Assembly: GCA_943787785.1 (NCBI GenBank)
Contig: CALSNT010000017.1
Location: 276,426 to 340,425, forward strand
DNA length: 64,000 nucleotides
Origin: an uncultured Paracoccaceae bacterium
Lineage (GTDB): Bacteria > Pseudomonadota > Alphaproteobacteria > Rhodobacterales > Rhodobacteraceae
Direction of reading: 5' to 3'
Of this stretch, positions 1 to 9,044 are shown in pieces; the stretch's first letter is position 1; every line of letters starts with the position of its first letter. The position numbers and the translations under genes were made by a program. The notes beneath the pieces were generated by a model. It saw nothing but the letters and a program-made list of their open reading frames with translations. It searched no databases and was not told where the DNA came from.

Positions 1-249
1 GACATCGCGGATATGAGCGCCAATGCCGATATCGCTGGCGATGCAATGGCCGAATTCGCGACGCCCGACGCGGAAGGCCGCGACCTGTTGAACCGGGTGG
101 CCGAGAAATTCGGGCTTTCGGCGAGGGGATACCATCGTGTCTTGCGTGTCGCGCGCACCATCGCCGATCTGGCCGGTTCGGAGCCGGTCCTGAAATCCCA
201 CGTGGCCGAGGCCGTCGGCTATCGTCTGGCGGTTACGAGACTCCGCTAA
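1..249 (+). CDS. ComM/YifB-family Mg-chelatase-like AAA ATPase, C-terminal end (partial)
   Basis: The reading frame is open from the left edge and ends with TAA at 247-249, so only about the last 82 residues are visible. The segment holding LLNRVAEKFGLSARGYHRVL, then a short helix and VAEAVGYR, is the typical C-terminal lid of the ComM/YifB (Mg-chelatase subunit D/I-like) ATPases; ComM is a helicase used in natural transformation. The AAA core and N-terminal Lon-like domain lie outside the window. It converges on gshB, leaving a 268-bp gap in which I see no gene. Confidence 0.8.
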   Translation, partial: DIADMSANADIAGDAMAEFATPDAEGRDLLNRVAEKFGLSARGYHRVLRVARTIADLAGSEPVLKSHVAEAVGYRLAVTRLR

Positions 250-517
250 TAGCGCATTCTAGGAACGGTGCGACCGAGCAAACCGAGGCGTTAGCTTCTG
301 GCAACCACGTCATCACGGTCTGCCAGAAATGATGAGCATGCCAACAAGTGGGTAGCGCGCGGGTCTTTTAATTCACGCTGTTGCGGTAAAAGGCGACGAT
401 CTCTGGCAAACTATCGACTGGAAGCAGCAACTCCGAGCGCGCATTCGAAAATTTTGATCGGCCTGACGCACCGGTATTGGTCCAAGGGGGAAAACGGCCA
501 GATGCGAGCCTATTGTG

Positions 518-1462
518 TCAGGCCCCGCGCTTCGCCTCGATCACGTCCCATATCGTACCAGCCACATTGATCCCGTCGAACCGCTCCAACTCTTGAATTC
601 CGGTGGGCGAGGTCACGTTGATCTCGGTCAAATAATCACCGATCACATCGATCCCAACGAAAATCTGCCCCTTCTCGCGCAGCAATGGGCCAATCCGAGC
701 ACAAATCTCGCGATCCCGCTCGCTCAGCGCAACCTTTTCGGGACGCCCGCCAACGTGCATGTTTGAGCGAGTCTCGCCCTTTGCAGGGACACGGTTGATT
801 GCGCCAACCGGCTCTCCGTCCACCAAAATCACTCGCTTGTCCCCGGCGCTGACGTCGGCCAGGAACTTCTGAACAATCAATGGCTCGCTGTTAATGCCAG
901 AAAACATTTCATGCAGACTGGCCAGATTGCCATCGTCAGGGCGAAGCCGGAAAACCCCCGCACCGCCATTGCCGTACAGCGGTTTGAGGATGATGTCGCG
1001 ATGTTCGGCGCGGAACGCTTTCAGCACCTCCAAATCGCGGGCGATTGTCGTGGGAGGGGTCAGGTCAGGAAAATCCAGAACCAACAGCTTTTCGGGATAA
1101 TTTCGCACCCAAAACGGATCATTCACAACCAGTGTATCAGGATGGATGCGATCCAGTAGATGGGTCGTCGTTATGTATCCCATATCGAACGGAGGATCCT
1201 GGCGCAGCCAGACAACATCGAAATCCTTCAGGTCCACTTCAGCCTCGGCACCAAGATCAGCGTGATTTCCCTGTTCCCTGCGCACGGTCAGCGGCCAACC
1301 GCGCGCGGTAATACGACCACCGGAATAGGCCAGCCGGTCGGGTGTATAGAAAAACAGGGAATGGCCACGGCTCTGGGCTTCTTCGGCTAACCGAAAGCTA
1401 CTGTCGGCTTTGATATCAACCGATTGGATCGGGTCCATCTGGAATGCAACGGAAAGTGGCAT
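518..1462 (-). CDS. gshB: Glutathione synthetase
   Basis: A 314-residue protein of the usual length for bacterial GshB, which joins gamma-glutamylcysteine and glycine using ATP in the cytoplasm. An N-terminal substrate-binding domain carries [10 protein letters not shown] (about 87-96). The ATP-grasp fold follows, with [12 protein letters not shown] (160-171) as the glycine-rich loop and [13 protein letters not shown] (279-291) as the metal/ATP-binding end. Before the insertion described at 1665-6607 it would have followed rsmI and yraN closely on the same strand, so the foreign element now separates it from any upstream promoter of that group. Confidence 0.95.
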   Translation of the reverse strand: MPLSVAFQMDPIQSVDIKADSSFRLAEEAQSRGHSLFFYTPDRLAYSGGRITARGWPLTVRREQGNHADLGAEAEVDLKDFDVVWLRQDPPFDMGYITTTHLLDRIHPDTLVVNDPFWVRNYPEKLLVLDFPDLTPPTTIARDLEVLKAFRAEHRDIILKPLYGNGGAGVFRLRPDDGNLASLHEMFSGINSEPLIVQKFLADVSAGDKRVILVDGEPVGAINRVPAKGETRSNMHVGGRPEKVALSERDREICARIGPLLREKGQIFVGIDVIGDYLTEINVTSPTGIQELERFDGINVAGTIWDVIEAKRGA

Positions 1463-1540
1463 GGCAACCTCGCACAGAAAGTTGCCCCCTGTTTAGCGCG
1501 CGGACGGGTCAACGCAATGACCCCAACTCAAACCATTCGG

Positions 1541-1679
1541 TCAAGCTGCGAAAGCATTCTCAATGACATCAATCCTGCCCTGCGCATCTACCAGGGCCAC
1601 ATCGAAACGCGATGGTGTCAGTTGTCCGCGCGGTTCTCCTGCTAAAAATTCGCTGGCCGCTGCCCAGATCCGCTTCATC
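1541..1679 (-). pseudogene. yraN: 3' half of yraN, severed by an integrated element
   Basis: On the minus strand the frame reads QMKRIWAAASEFLAG and continues through RFDVALVDAQGRIDVIENAF to TGA at 1541-1543. This is the C-terminal part of the UPF0102/YraN nuclease-like family, with the conserved FDV segment. Its first bases (1665-1679) are an exact 15-bp copy of 6593-6607 in the N-terminal piece. Joining 6593-6822 to 1541-1664 gives 354 nt, an in-frame 117-residue YraN, so the gene was intact before integration. Confidence 0.85.
1665..1679. repeat. Attachment site (left copy) of the yraN island
   Basis: The 15-bp sequence CAGATCCGCTTCATC here is repeated in the same orientation at 6593-6607. 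Both copies lie at the same codon positions of yraN, as expected when a tyrosine recombinase inserts a circular element and duplicates the crossover core. A broken tyrosine integrase starts about 80 bp inside the right copy. Confidence 0.85.
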
Positions 1680-1699
1680 CAAAAAACGCATCGAAACCA

Positions 1700-2212
1700 T
1701 TGATATTAAACAGATCTGCATTCAGGAATGGACAGAAGAAAGGATCTCCAGAGAAGAGCCTGAAAGATTCAGAACTTTCATTATTCCTAGAAGCCTTTGT
1801 TGAAAAGAACCCACATCTAAGAGAGGATCTATTCTCGGATAAAGGGATAAAACTGATGTACATGGATAGCCAAATCACAGAAGACATAATCAGACAGTTC
1901 GTAGCCGAGAAGAAACCGATCTTGACAGTACATGATAGTTATATCGTTAAAACGAAAGACACGGAGTACCTGCACCAAACTATGGCCAAAGCAACTTCAA
2001 AGTTGTTAGGAGTAGAACTGGCAGTTGAACAACTGCAACCAAGCTATGCCAATATAATGTATGCACACCAACATGAAAGACATACAATATTTGATTTACT
2101 CGAAAATATTACGAACAATAAAGACAAGACAGAACAGTATGAAGAGAGACTAGCAAGGTTCTTAAAAAAAAAGCAAAAAAAAGGATACTTAGATTCCAAA
2201 AGTCCAACATAA
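1700..2212 (+). pseudogene. AT-rich hypothetical protein, probable C-terminal fragment
   Basis: About 170 codons are open, rich in AAA, AGA and ATA codons unlike any neighbour, which indicates transfer. The best start visible is a TTG at 1700 with no clear ribosome site, so this is probably the 3' part of a longer gene whose 5' end was lost. The segment KGIKLMYMDSQI, then about 20 residues, then VHDSYIV, has a pattern I recall from C-termini of large hypothetical proteins on alphaproteobacterial integrated elements; VHDS resembles the palm motif of family A polymerases (VHDE). That resemblance is only suggestive and I assign no function. The tail is Lys-rich. Confidence 0.45.
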
Positions 2213-2215
2213 AAG

Positions 2216-2241
2216 ACTTAAGTTAGATCTAAGTTTTTTTT
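2216..2241 (+). terminator. Possible Rho-independent terminator after the AT-rich gene
   Basis: Arms ACTTA (2216-2220) and TAAGT (2230-2234) enclose a 9-nt loop and run into eight T residues (2234-2241), four bases after the stop codon of the preceding frame. The stem is short and AT-rich, so it is a weak call. Confidence 0.4.
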
Positions 2242-2287
2242 GACTACCTAACAAATAGCCTGAAACAAGTTTCGTAATATCCTGCCA

Positions 2288-3166
2288 CTAGGGCGGAGCA
2301 AAAGCCGGCCAGTTTGTGGTGTGCGCCTTGGAGCGTGAGGCCCTCAGGTAGCAAGCACGTTCCAAGGCGCATTGGCCGTCAGGCCAATCCTGCTGTGATC
2401 GAGTTCCGGTTGTTTGGCGCGTCGTTGAGCGGCTCTGGCTGAGGCGGTAGCTTTCGCCGTTCATTTCCAGAATGTTCACATGATGGGTCAGGCGATCCAG
2501 AAGGGCGCCAGTCAGGCGTTCGGTGCCGAATGTGTCAGTCCATTCTTCGAATGGCAGGTTGCTGGTGATTAGCGTGGAGCCGCGTTCGTAACGCTGTGAG
2601 ATCAGCTCGAACAATAGTTCAGCGCCGGTTTTGCTGAGGGGCACGAAGCCCAACTCGTCGATGATCAGCAGTTTGACTTTGGCCAGTTGTCGCTGCAGGC
2701 GCAGCAAGCGCTTCTCGTCTCTGGATTCCATCAGTTCATTGACCAACGCCGCTGCTGTTACAAACGCCACCGGCAGCCCTTTTTGACACGCTGCAAGGCC
2801 CAGCCCGAGCGCGACATGGGTTTTGCCGGTGCCGGACGGGCCGAGCGCGATGACGTTCTCCTGGCGCTCGATCCAATCACAGCGCGCCAATTCCAGAACC
2901 ATCATCTTGTTCAGCGATGGGATCGCCTTGAAGTCGAAGCTGTCCAGGCTTTTGACCGCCGGGAACTTCGCCGACTTGATCCTGCGTTCGACCATGCGTC
3001 GTTCGCGGTCGATCAGTTCCAACTCGGTCAGCCGGGCCAGATAGCGGACATGGTCCACGCCCTCTGCGGCGCAGATACGCGCTTGCTTGTCGTGCTCACG
3101 CAGGAATGTGGGCAACCGCAGGGTTTTGAGGTGATGGGCCAGAAGCAGTTCAGGAGCCTCGGTCAT
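2288..3166 (-). CDS. istB: IS21-family helper ATPase IstB
   Basis: A 292-residue AAA+ ATPase that assists the IstA transposase in target selection. Walker A is LGPSGTGKTH, Walker B is LLIIDELGF, and the sensor region ITSNLPFEEW follows; NILEMNGESYRL marks the usual C-terminus. About 45 further residues after that motif look like readthrough into the IS terminus, since most IstB proteins stop soon after it. The start overlaps the istA stop by 4 bp, the standard IS21 arrangement. Confidence 0.9.
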   Translation of the reverse strand: MTEAPELLLAHHLKTLRLPTFLREHDKQARICAAEGVDHVRYLARLTELELIDRERRMVERRIKSAKFPAVKSLDSFDFKAIPSLNKMMVLELARCDWIERQENVIALGPSGTGKTHVALGLGLAACQKGLPVAFVTAAALVNELMESRDEKRLLRLQRQLAKVKLLIIDELGFVPLSKTGAELLFELISQRYERGSTLITSNLPFEEWTDTFGTERLTGALLDRLTHHVNILEMNGESYRLSQSRSTTRQTTGTRSQQDWPDGQCALERACYLRASRSKAHTTNWPAFAPP

Positions 3167-4668
3167 GCGCCACCGCCTGTCAGCAGGCTCATGTAGGTGG
3201 CTGCAGACGTTGTGGCGACATTGGTTCTGGGCAGAAAGGGATAGACATCCAGATCCAGCCGCGGCGGTCGGCGCTCAACACGGCAGAGAAGCAGATGCTT
3301 GATCGCGTCGAAGCTGACCGCTCTCATCAGCAGTGCGTCTTTGATCGCCAGATGCAGCACCGCCAGATCAAAGCGTTCCAACAGGCGAAGAACCTGCACA
3401 TACTCCCGCTTCCCGGTCTTGCCTTGCCGGGCCTCCAAGAGCCGCTGGAGCGTGGCGAAGGCTTCTGGCAGCTCCCAGCCCTGCAAGGGCGCTGCCTGAT
3501 CAAAGGACATGATCTTGCGCTCGATCAGGCGCAGGTAATGCACCGGGTCAAACACCATATCGCCTGAGTCATAGGAGCGGGGATGGTCTGCGATGATCTC
3601 TGCCGCGCAGCCAATCACGACGCGGTCAACGAAGCCTTTGATCCAAACCTCTCGATGGCCATAGGCAACGGGGACTGAGTAATCGTTGCCCCGGTAGCGC
3701 ACCTGGGATGTTGATGTGACTTGGCCACTTTGGAGATCACAGGCTTCAAAGGGCGCGGCGGGCAAAGGACGCATGGCCGCCAGATCAGCCTCCAGCCGTT
3801 CGCCGATACTGACCTTGTGACCGCGCAGCATGTCGGCCTGCCGTTTGCGGCATTGTTCTTCAAGGTAGTCGTTGAACGCATCCCAATGGGCAAAGCGCGG
3901 GATCGGTACCATGAAGTTGCGCCGCCCGTACCCAACAAGGCCTTCGACTTTGCCCTTATCATTGCCCTTGCCGGGACGGCCATAACGGTCACCGATCACA
4001 TAATGAGAGAGCATCGCGCTGAACCGCTGGGTTCTCTGGCGGGTGTCATCCGGCATGATCTTCGCCACAAGGCAGCGATCATTGTCGTAAAGGACAGAGC
4101 GCGGCACCGCGCCAAAAAAGCCAAAGGCATGTACGTGCCCGTCCAGCCAGGCTTCGGTGTTCGCCGCAGGATACGCGCGGATGTAGCAGGCATCACTGTG
4201 GGGCAAATCAAGCGCAAAGAAGAACGCCTTTTGCTCGACACCGCCGATCACAACCAGCGCTTCGCCAAAGTCGGCCTGGGCGTGTCCAGGCGGATGGCTC
4301 AGCGGAACAAACATCTCCTTGCCGGAGCGCTTCCTGGATCGGACGTAGTCTTTGACAATCGTGTAACCGCCACCGAACCCACATTCGTCACGTAGCCGTT
4401 CAAAGATCCGCTTGGCCGTATGGCGCTGCTTGCGGGGACGGGTCTTGTCTTCCGCAAGCCATTGGTCGATCTGACCCGTATAAGGATCAAGCCTGGGACG
4501 CCTGATCGGCGCCGTTCGCCGATATCCGGGCGGCTCAGAATACGCCAACATCTTCGAAACACTGTCCCGGCTAAGCCCAAAATCCCGGGCAATCCGGCGC
4601 CCGCTCAACCCTTCCTCAAAGTGAGCGTGGCGAACCTTCAAATACAAATCCACGGTGAAAATCCCCAA
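3163..4668 (-). CDS. istA: IS21-family transposase IstA
   Basis: A 501-residue DDE transposase. An N-terminal helix-turn-helix (RRIARDFGLSRDSVSKML) is followed by the catalytic core: first Asp in HAQADFGEALVV, second Asp in LYDNDRC, and Glu in GKVEGLVGYGRRNF. A Mu-type C-terminal beta domain precedes the stop. The frame is uninterrupted, so the IS may still be active. It sits inside the larger element integrated in yraN. Confidence 0.93.
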   Translation of the reverse strand: MGIFTVDLYLKVRHAHFEEGLSGRRIARDFGLSRDSVSKMLAYSEPPGYRRTAPIRRPRLDPYTGQIDQWLAEDKTRPRKQRHTAKRIFERLRDECGFGGGYTIVKDYVRSRKRSGKEMFVPLSHPPGHAQADFGEALVVIGGVEQKAFFFALDLPHSDACYIRAYPAANTEAWLDGHVHAFGFFGAVPRSVLYDNDRCLVAKIMPDDTRQRTQRFSAMLSHYVIGDRYGRPGKGNDKGKVEGLVGYGRRNFMVPIPRFAHWDAFNDYLEEQCRKRQADMLRGHKVSIGERLEADLAAMRPLPAAPFEACDLQSGQVTSTSQVRYRGNDYSVPVAYGHREVWIKGFVDRVVIGCAAEIIADHPRSYDSGDMVFDPVHYLRLIERKIMSFDQAAPLQGWELPEAFATLQRLLEARQGKTGKREYVQVLRLLERFDLAVLHLAIKDALLMRAVSFDAIKHLLLCRVERRPPRLDLDVYPFLPRTNVATTSAATYMSLLTGGGA

Positions 4669-4773
4669 GCCCTCCCGACAAACCGAAAGGGCAAAAGTGG
4701 CCGACTTTTACGCCGCCCGCGACAGCACTGTGCCGCCGCTACCGTGGCCGGTTTGTGTGTGAGCTTGCTAACA

Positions 4774-5187
4774 CCCTGAAGTGCAAAGGCCAAACTGCTT
4801 CGAGAAATTTTTAGGTTCCAATTCTGAATGAAGGAAACCCGCGCGACCCCCTGCGCCCCCCCATCAAGCCTAGACCGCGAACATCACTGGCCTCGGATAT
4901 TCAGGCTGCGGTATGGATGTTTTGCAGTCTGCTAGAGCCTGAGATCCACTAGGATTACTACATGTAGGCGTTTAGAGTATCCGGTACACAACATAAGGTA
5001 GTATACTATTTGCTACAATTACACCAAAGGCTCAATGGACCAACCTAAGTTACTGATAGATCGACATTACTTCAGTATTGTCCGGGGAAATGAGACTCGC
5101 ACGGGATATGGCATGCGCCACCTGCACACAGCGCCATCAGAGCGTACCCTCTTACAACCGATGATTCGACCTGCCGCTGTACGGGGC
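4774..5187. other. No recognisable gene between IS21 and the integrase
   Basis: About 410 bp lies between the IS21 right end and the integrase stop. A 67-codon open frame exists on the plus strand at 5035-5238, but it has no recognisable motif, overlaps the integrase 3' end and lacks a good ribosome site, so I do not call it. This DNA probably belongs to the original island. Confidence 0.5.
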
Positions 5188-6512
5188 TTACAGAGCCTCT
5201 ACGGGCCTATCCAGCCAAGGATGCTCCACCTTATCTAGCGCTTCAGACCGTACTTTGAGACTAGGACCACTGCCATATTTACCAGCAACATCACCTGCCC
5301 CGTGTCCTGTGATAAAATCGTTAGTCTCCTTGGGAACACCTGCATCGCGTAACAGGTCCTTCAGCGTACCACGAAGGCTGTGAGCCACCTGCCTATCGGA
5401 TGTTCTGATCTGGTGGATGTGGGCGTTAACGGCGTTACTGGCAGCAGCTTGGGCCTTCCCGTCTATGTCCAGTTTGTAATCGAACAGACGCCCAGTGCTT
5501 CGCTCAGGCAGCTTGAGGGCCTTGGGGATAGGCACCAGACGTGATGATCCTAGGTTCTTAACGATCCCCTTTGTCAGATCGAAGTGGCGAACGTCTCCTT
5601 CCACCACGTTGTCCCAAGACAGAAGTGCAGCTTCATCCAGACGCATCCCAGTGGTGATAAGGATCGAAAGCAACAGCCTGTCCGAACATGGTAGCGTATC
5701 CAATGCAAACAGATCGTGCAGTTGTTGCTTGGTGAACGGTTGCCAACGTTGACTGGCCCTTCCGTATCCTTTGAAGTCCAACCGACAAAGGGATTGGCGT
5801 CTATCTGTTCGTTGCGTTCAAGCCACTTCAGCATTCCCGTCACAGCGTTCACCTTGTCTCGGATCGTTCCTGCTGCTGAGCCTTCGTCATCTAGCAGCTG
5901 CGCGAACCTGTAAGCGTGGGCCTTGGTGATTTCAGCCACGGTTGCTGGTGCTACTGTGTCGATGAAATGAGTCAATGCCCTTTGAACTTTGGTCTTTGTT
6001 GCTTCACGGCCCCACGATCTACCAGCGATGTATTCATGTGCTGCATCAGCAACAGACCCAGAGGAAGGAGGGGCCGTCAGAGGCTGTGACATCGTCGCTG
6101 AGTAGGCATCTTCACTACGTCGTAGGGCCAACCATTCCCTGCGCTGCCGTGGGTCCATGAGCGCCAGTAGGCCGTCGGGGATGGTAACGCCCATGCCTTG
6201 CAGCATCAGACACACGGACACCTGATCCATATGCTTGTCCAGCATGTCCTCTGGTGGAGGTGGTGCCCCGTGGTCAAGCAGTAGCTCACGAGCTAGATCA
6301 GAGAAGCCGTTACGTGGTGCTGTGCTCTCAAACGTATCGTACAGCTTCTGGGCAATGCCGTGCTGCCTCTGCTTGGCAATCTTCTTGTCGCTGGTGCCAG
6401 TGGAAAGACGTTTCTGCTTCCCAAGGGTGTCTCTGAGCGCCAGAGGGACGGTGACGTTGACGTACCACTTTCCCTTGATAAGAACCAGATTGCTAGGTGG
6501 CGTATGTTCCAT
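5188..6512 (-). pseudogene. Tyrosine-type integrase, frameshifted
   Basis: The N-terminal half (from ATG at 6512, starting MEHTPPSNLVLIKGKWYVNV) has the arm-binding and SAM-like core-binding regions of phage-type integrases and reads to NPFVG. Near 5765-5775 the frame must shift by one base to continue as LDFKGYGRASQRWQPF into the catalytic domain. There the residues R (TTGMRLDEA), H-x-x-R (HSLRGTLKDLL), H (GHGAGD) and the Tyr in KYGSG are present in order. The reading frame is therefore broken once but its domains are otherwise preserved. It lies beside the right attachment copy, as is usual for the element's own integrase. Confidence 0.85.
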
Positions 6513-6822
6513 TCGTATGTTCCATTATAATTCTGCAAGATACCAGAATCATTAAATTATCTTGTTTAAAAGGACAAGTCATACGCTGGTTACAGATCCG
6601 CTTCATCTGGCGCAATGAAAGACTTTCGGCGGCGCGCGCAAAATCACGTGATTTCTTGACCTCGACGAATACGACGTTGTCACCATCGCGCGCCACAAGA
6701 TCAATTTCGCCGCCCTGCCCGCGCCAGCGGCGGTGCGTCACGTCACACCCTGATCGACGATAAAAATCGGCCACCTGGTCTTCTGCTGCCAACCCGGCGT
6801 GATAGGATGTTGAACCGCTCAT
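6493..6822 (-). pseudogene. yraN: 5' half of yraN with a foreign tail
   Basis: The UPF0102/YraN nuclease-like fold starts normally: GLAAEDQVADFYRRSGCDV, then the catalytic-type GQGGEIDLVARDG and VFVEVKKS. After QMKRI (6593-6607) the frame enters the integrated element and adds about 30 unrelated residues, ending at 6493 inside the integrase start region. The native C-terminus is at 1541-1664. The start overlaps the rsmI stop by 4 bp, so rsmI and yraN were translationally coupled. Whether the chimeric protein is stable is unknown. Confidence 0.85.
6593..6607. repeat. Attachment site (right copy) of the yraN island
   Basis: Exact direct copy of 1665-1679 (CAGATCCGCTTCATC), located inside the yraN N-terminal piece at the codons for QMKRI and about 80 bp upstream of the integrase start. 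Confidence 0.85.
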
Positions 6823-7688
6823 GATTTTTTCCCCAGTTCCAATGCCGCCTTATACACGTCACGGCGCGGCAATCCGAGCGAGGCAGACACTTCCGCAACT
6901 GCGTCCTTTACGCTCTGCCGAGCCATCGCCGCCTGCAAGGACCTGTTCAAATCTACGCTTCCTTCCACTTCGGCGCGGCGATCCACGACCAGAACGACCT
7001 CACCTCGCGGCGGATTATCCTTCAGATAATCCGCAAGCTCTGCCAGCGAGCCGCGCCGAACTTCTTCAAATTTCTTGGTCAGTTCCCGGCACATCGCCAC
7101 TTGACCACCTTCTCCGAAGACTGAACCAATATCCTTAATAGTTTCCAAACACCGTTTCGGGCTTTCATACAAAACCAACGTCGCCCGAGTTTGTGCCAGT
7201 TCCTTCAGATCAGCCAGCCGCGCTGTTTTCTTGGGTGGCAGGAACCCGGCGAACAAGAAACGATCCGTTGGAAGACCCGAAACGATCAGCGCTGAAATGG
7301 CGGCTGTAGGGCCTGGAGCCCCCTCGACTTTATAGCCCTCGGCCAGCGCTGCGCGCGCGAGTGCGAACCCCGGATCGGCAATTCCGGGCGTCCCCGCGTC
7401 GCTGGTCAGGGCGACCGACTTGCCAGCCTTCAGATGCCGGAGCAACTGCGCCCGGCGCCCGGCACCATTATGGTCGTTATATGAGATTAACGGGCGGCCA
7501 CTGACCGAAACCCCGTGAATCTCCAGCAAGCGACGCAGCGTGCGCGTATCTTCAGCCACCAGCACATCGGCATCACGTAGAATGTCGAGCGCTCTCAGAG
7601 TGATATCGCGGGAATTGCCGATCGGCGTCGCCACAAGGTAAAGTCCCGCGACCAGTTTGTCCGGCGTATTTGCCAGAGCCTCACTCAC
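6819..7688 (-). CDS. rsmI: 16S rRNA (cytidine-1402 2'-O) methyltransferase
   Basis: A 289-residue protein of the tetrapyrrole-methylase fold that 2'-O-methylates C1402 of 16S rRNA using S-adenosylmethionine. Family hallmarks are LYLVATPIGN (17-24), EDTRTLRRLL (46-55), the SAM-binding SDAGTPGIADPG (96-107) and LPTDRFLFAGFLP. Length is normal. It leads the rsmI-yraN-gshB set and is divergent from the LpoA-like gene across about 155 bp that should hold both promoters. Confidence 0.95.
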   Translation of the reverse strand: MSEALANTPDKLVAGLYLVATPIGNSRDITLRALDILRDADVLVAEDTRTLRRLLEIHGVSVSGRPLISYNDHNGAGRRAQLLRHLKAGKSVALTSDAGTPGIADPGFALARAALAEGYKVEGAPGPTAAISALIVSGLPTDRFLFAGFLPPKKTARLADLKELAQTRATLVLYESPKRCLETIKDIGSVFGEGGQVAMCRELTKKFEEVRRGSLAELADYLKDNPPRGEVVLVVDRRAEVEGSVDLNRSLQAAMARQSVKDAVAEVSASLGLPRRDVYKAALELGKKS

Positions 7689-7844
7689 AGCGTATCGCCG
7701 CCAAGGCGTTGCTACCGCATCGACGCGATTTACACGGTGTTGGGATCATCATAGGGTCATTCCGCCGCGGTTCCCGATTAACTGTGGCCAGTCTGGCAGT
7801 GCGGGACTGTTCCGTCCAATTTTACGTGTCGACGAGGAATTTCA

Positions 7845-9044
7845 ATGCTTGCCGCTTCTTCTTTTGCCCGCCGGGCCTGCATCACCGCTTTCGTGCTGGT
7901 TTCGAGTGTACTGTTATCCGCGTGCGAGCCAATTGATTTCAGAAACTTCGGCGGCTTTGGCGGCAATGCCGGAGCGCCCGGAATTGACACGTCGCGTGCG
8001 GTCCCTGTTGCCTTGTTGGTGCCCCGCTCATCTGCGGAGGGTGGTGCAATCATCGCATCCAGCCTCGAAAACGCGGCTCGAATGGCGATCCAGGATCTCG
8101 GCGGGACGTCAATCGATCTGCGGGTTTATGATACAGCTGGACAGGCTGGGCAGGCGTCCATTGTCGCACAGCAAGCTGTTGCAGAGGGGGCACAGATCAT
8201 CGTCGGTCCGTTCTTTGCGGCATCGGCAAACACCGCCGGGCTGGCTGTCGCACCCCAAAACGTGAACGTTCTGGCGTTTTCAAACAATACTGCCGTTGCC
8301 GGTGGAAACGTCTTTGTCCTGGGCAACACGTTTCAAAACTCGGCCAACCGGCTGGTCAGCTATGCCAGTAGTCAGGGCAAGGGCAAGATATTCATTATCC
8401 ACGCTCAAGACGCGGCTGAAGAGATCGGCGCGACCGCTATCCGGAATGCCATTGGGAACTCCGTGCAGGCCGAACTTGTCGGTTCTGGGTCGTTCCCGCT
8501 GTCGCAACAGGGTGTGACGCGCGCAATTTCAGGGTTTTCCAAAGACGCTAAATCGACCGGTGCGCAATCGGTTTTCTTCACATCGGGCACCGCTGGCGCG
8601 ATGCCGTTCCTCGCCGACCTCTTACCTGGCGCGGGTCTGCCGCCGTCATCGGTCCAATACATCGGCCTGCAGCGGTTCGACATCCCGTCGAGTGCTTTGT
8701 CGTTGGGCGGGTTGCAGGGCAGTTGGTTCGCGATACCGGATCCCTCGCTCGCCGCTGGGTTCCGCTCCAGGTACTCCGAGCGCTTCGGCGCTGATCCGCA
8801 CCCCACCGCGGGCCTTGCCTATGATGGTATTGCTGCTGTCGGTGCGCTGATCTCAGAAGGCTCACGCGATGCGCTCAGCGCGCGCTCATTGACCCGCAGT
8901 GCCGGCTTCGTCGGCACCGGCGGGATCTGGCGGCTTCGTGCAGACGGCACCAACGACCGGGCGCTGGCGGTCGCACAGATTCGCAATAATCAGGTCACGA
9001 TCATTGACCCTGCCCCCAGAAGTTTCGGTGGCGCAGGTTTCTGA
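7845..9044 (+). CDS. LpoA-like penicillin-binding-protein activator lipoprotein
   Basis: A 399-residue lipoprotein: basic N-terminus, hydrophobic stretch and lipobox LLSAC with Cys27 as the lipidation site. The mature part is a periplasmic-binding-protein fold of the Leu/Ile/Val type (VALLVPRSS near the start, ARMAIQDLGG, IIVGPFFAASAN), as in the LppC/LpoA family that stimulates bifunctional penicillin-binding proteins from the outer membrane. In alphaproteobacteria this gene commonly sits between rsmI and neighbouring housekeeping genes. Activation of a PBP is inferred from family membership. Confidence 0.85.
   Translation: MLAASSFARRACITAFVLVSSVLLSACEPIDFRNFGGFGGNAGAPGIDTSRAVPVALLVPRSSAEGGAIIASSLENAARMAIQDLGGTSIDLRVYDTAGQAGQASIVAQQAVAEGAQIIVGPFFAASANTAGLAVAPQNVNVLAFSNNTAVAGGNVFVLGNTFQNSANRLVSYASSQGKGKIFIIHAQDAAEEIGATAIRNAIGNSVQAELVGSGSFPLSQQGVTRAISGFSKDAKSTGAQSVFFTSGTAGAMPFLADLLPGAGLPPSSVQYIGLQRFDIPSSALSLGGLQGSWFAIPDPSLAAGFRSRYSERFGADPHPTAGLAYDGIAAVGALISEGSRDALSARSLTRSAGFVGTGGIWRLRADGTNDRALAVAQIRNNQVTIIDPAPRSFGGAGF

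Larger units (their letters stand above)
2288..4773 (-). mobile_element. IS21-family insertion sequence (left end approximate)
   Basis: The element carries overlapping istA and istB on the minus strand. Read on the minus strand, the right end begins TGTTAGCAAGC at 4773, as expected for IS21 termini that begin with TG. Repeated blocks resembling AAAGCCGGCCA occur near both ends (around 2300 and around 4700), matching the multiple terminal repeats of this family. I could not fix the left end or find a convincing target duplication; it lies somewhere between about 2242 and 2345. Confidence 0.75.
1665..6607. mobile_element. Integrated element of about 4.9 kb in yraN, with nested IS21
   Basis: The segment is bounded by a 15-bp direct repeat inside yraN. 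It contains, left to right, an AT-rich gene fragment, an IS21-family insertion sequence, about 400 bp without a recognisable gene, and a frameshifted tyrosine integrase beside the right repeat. No structural, replication or conjugation genes remain, so it looks like the remnant of a larger island, reduced by deletion and IS insertion. Composition at the left end is far more AT-rich than the host genes. Confidence 0.8.

Noticed and set aside
2339..4777. CCCT flanking the IS21 as a target duplication
   Set aside because: The left terminus is not defined and the match is only 4 bp in a GC-rich context, so it is likely chance.
5035..5238. Short plus-strand open frame in the yraN island
   Set aside because: No motif, no ribosome site, and it overlaps the integrase 3' end on the other strand.
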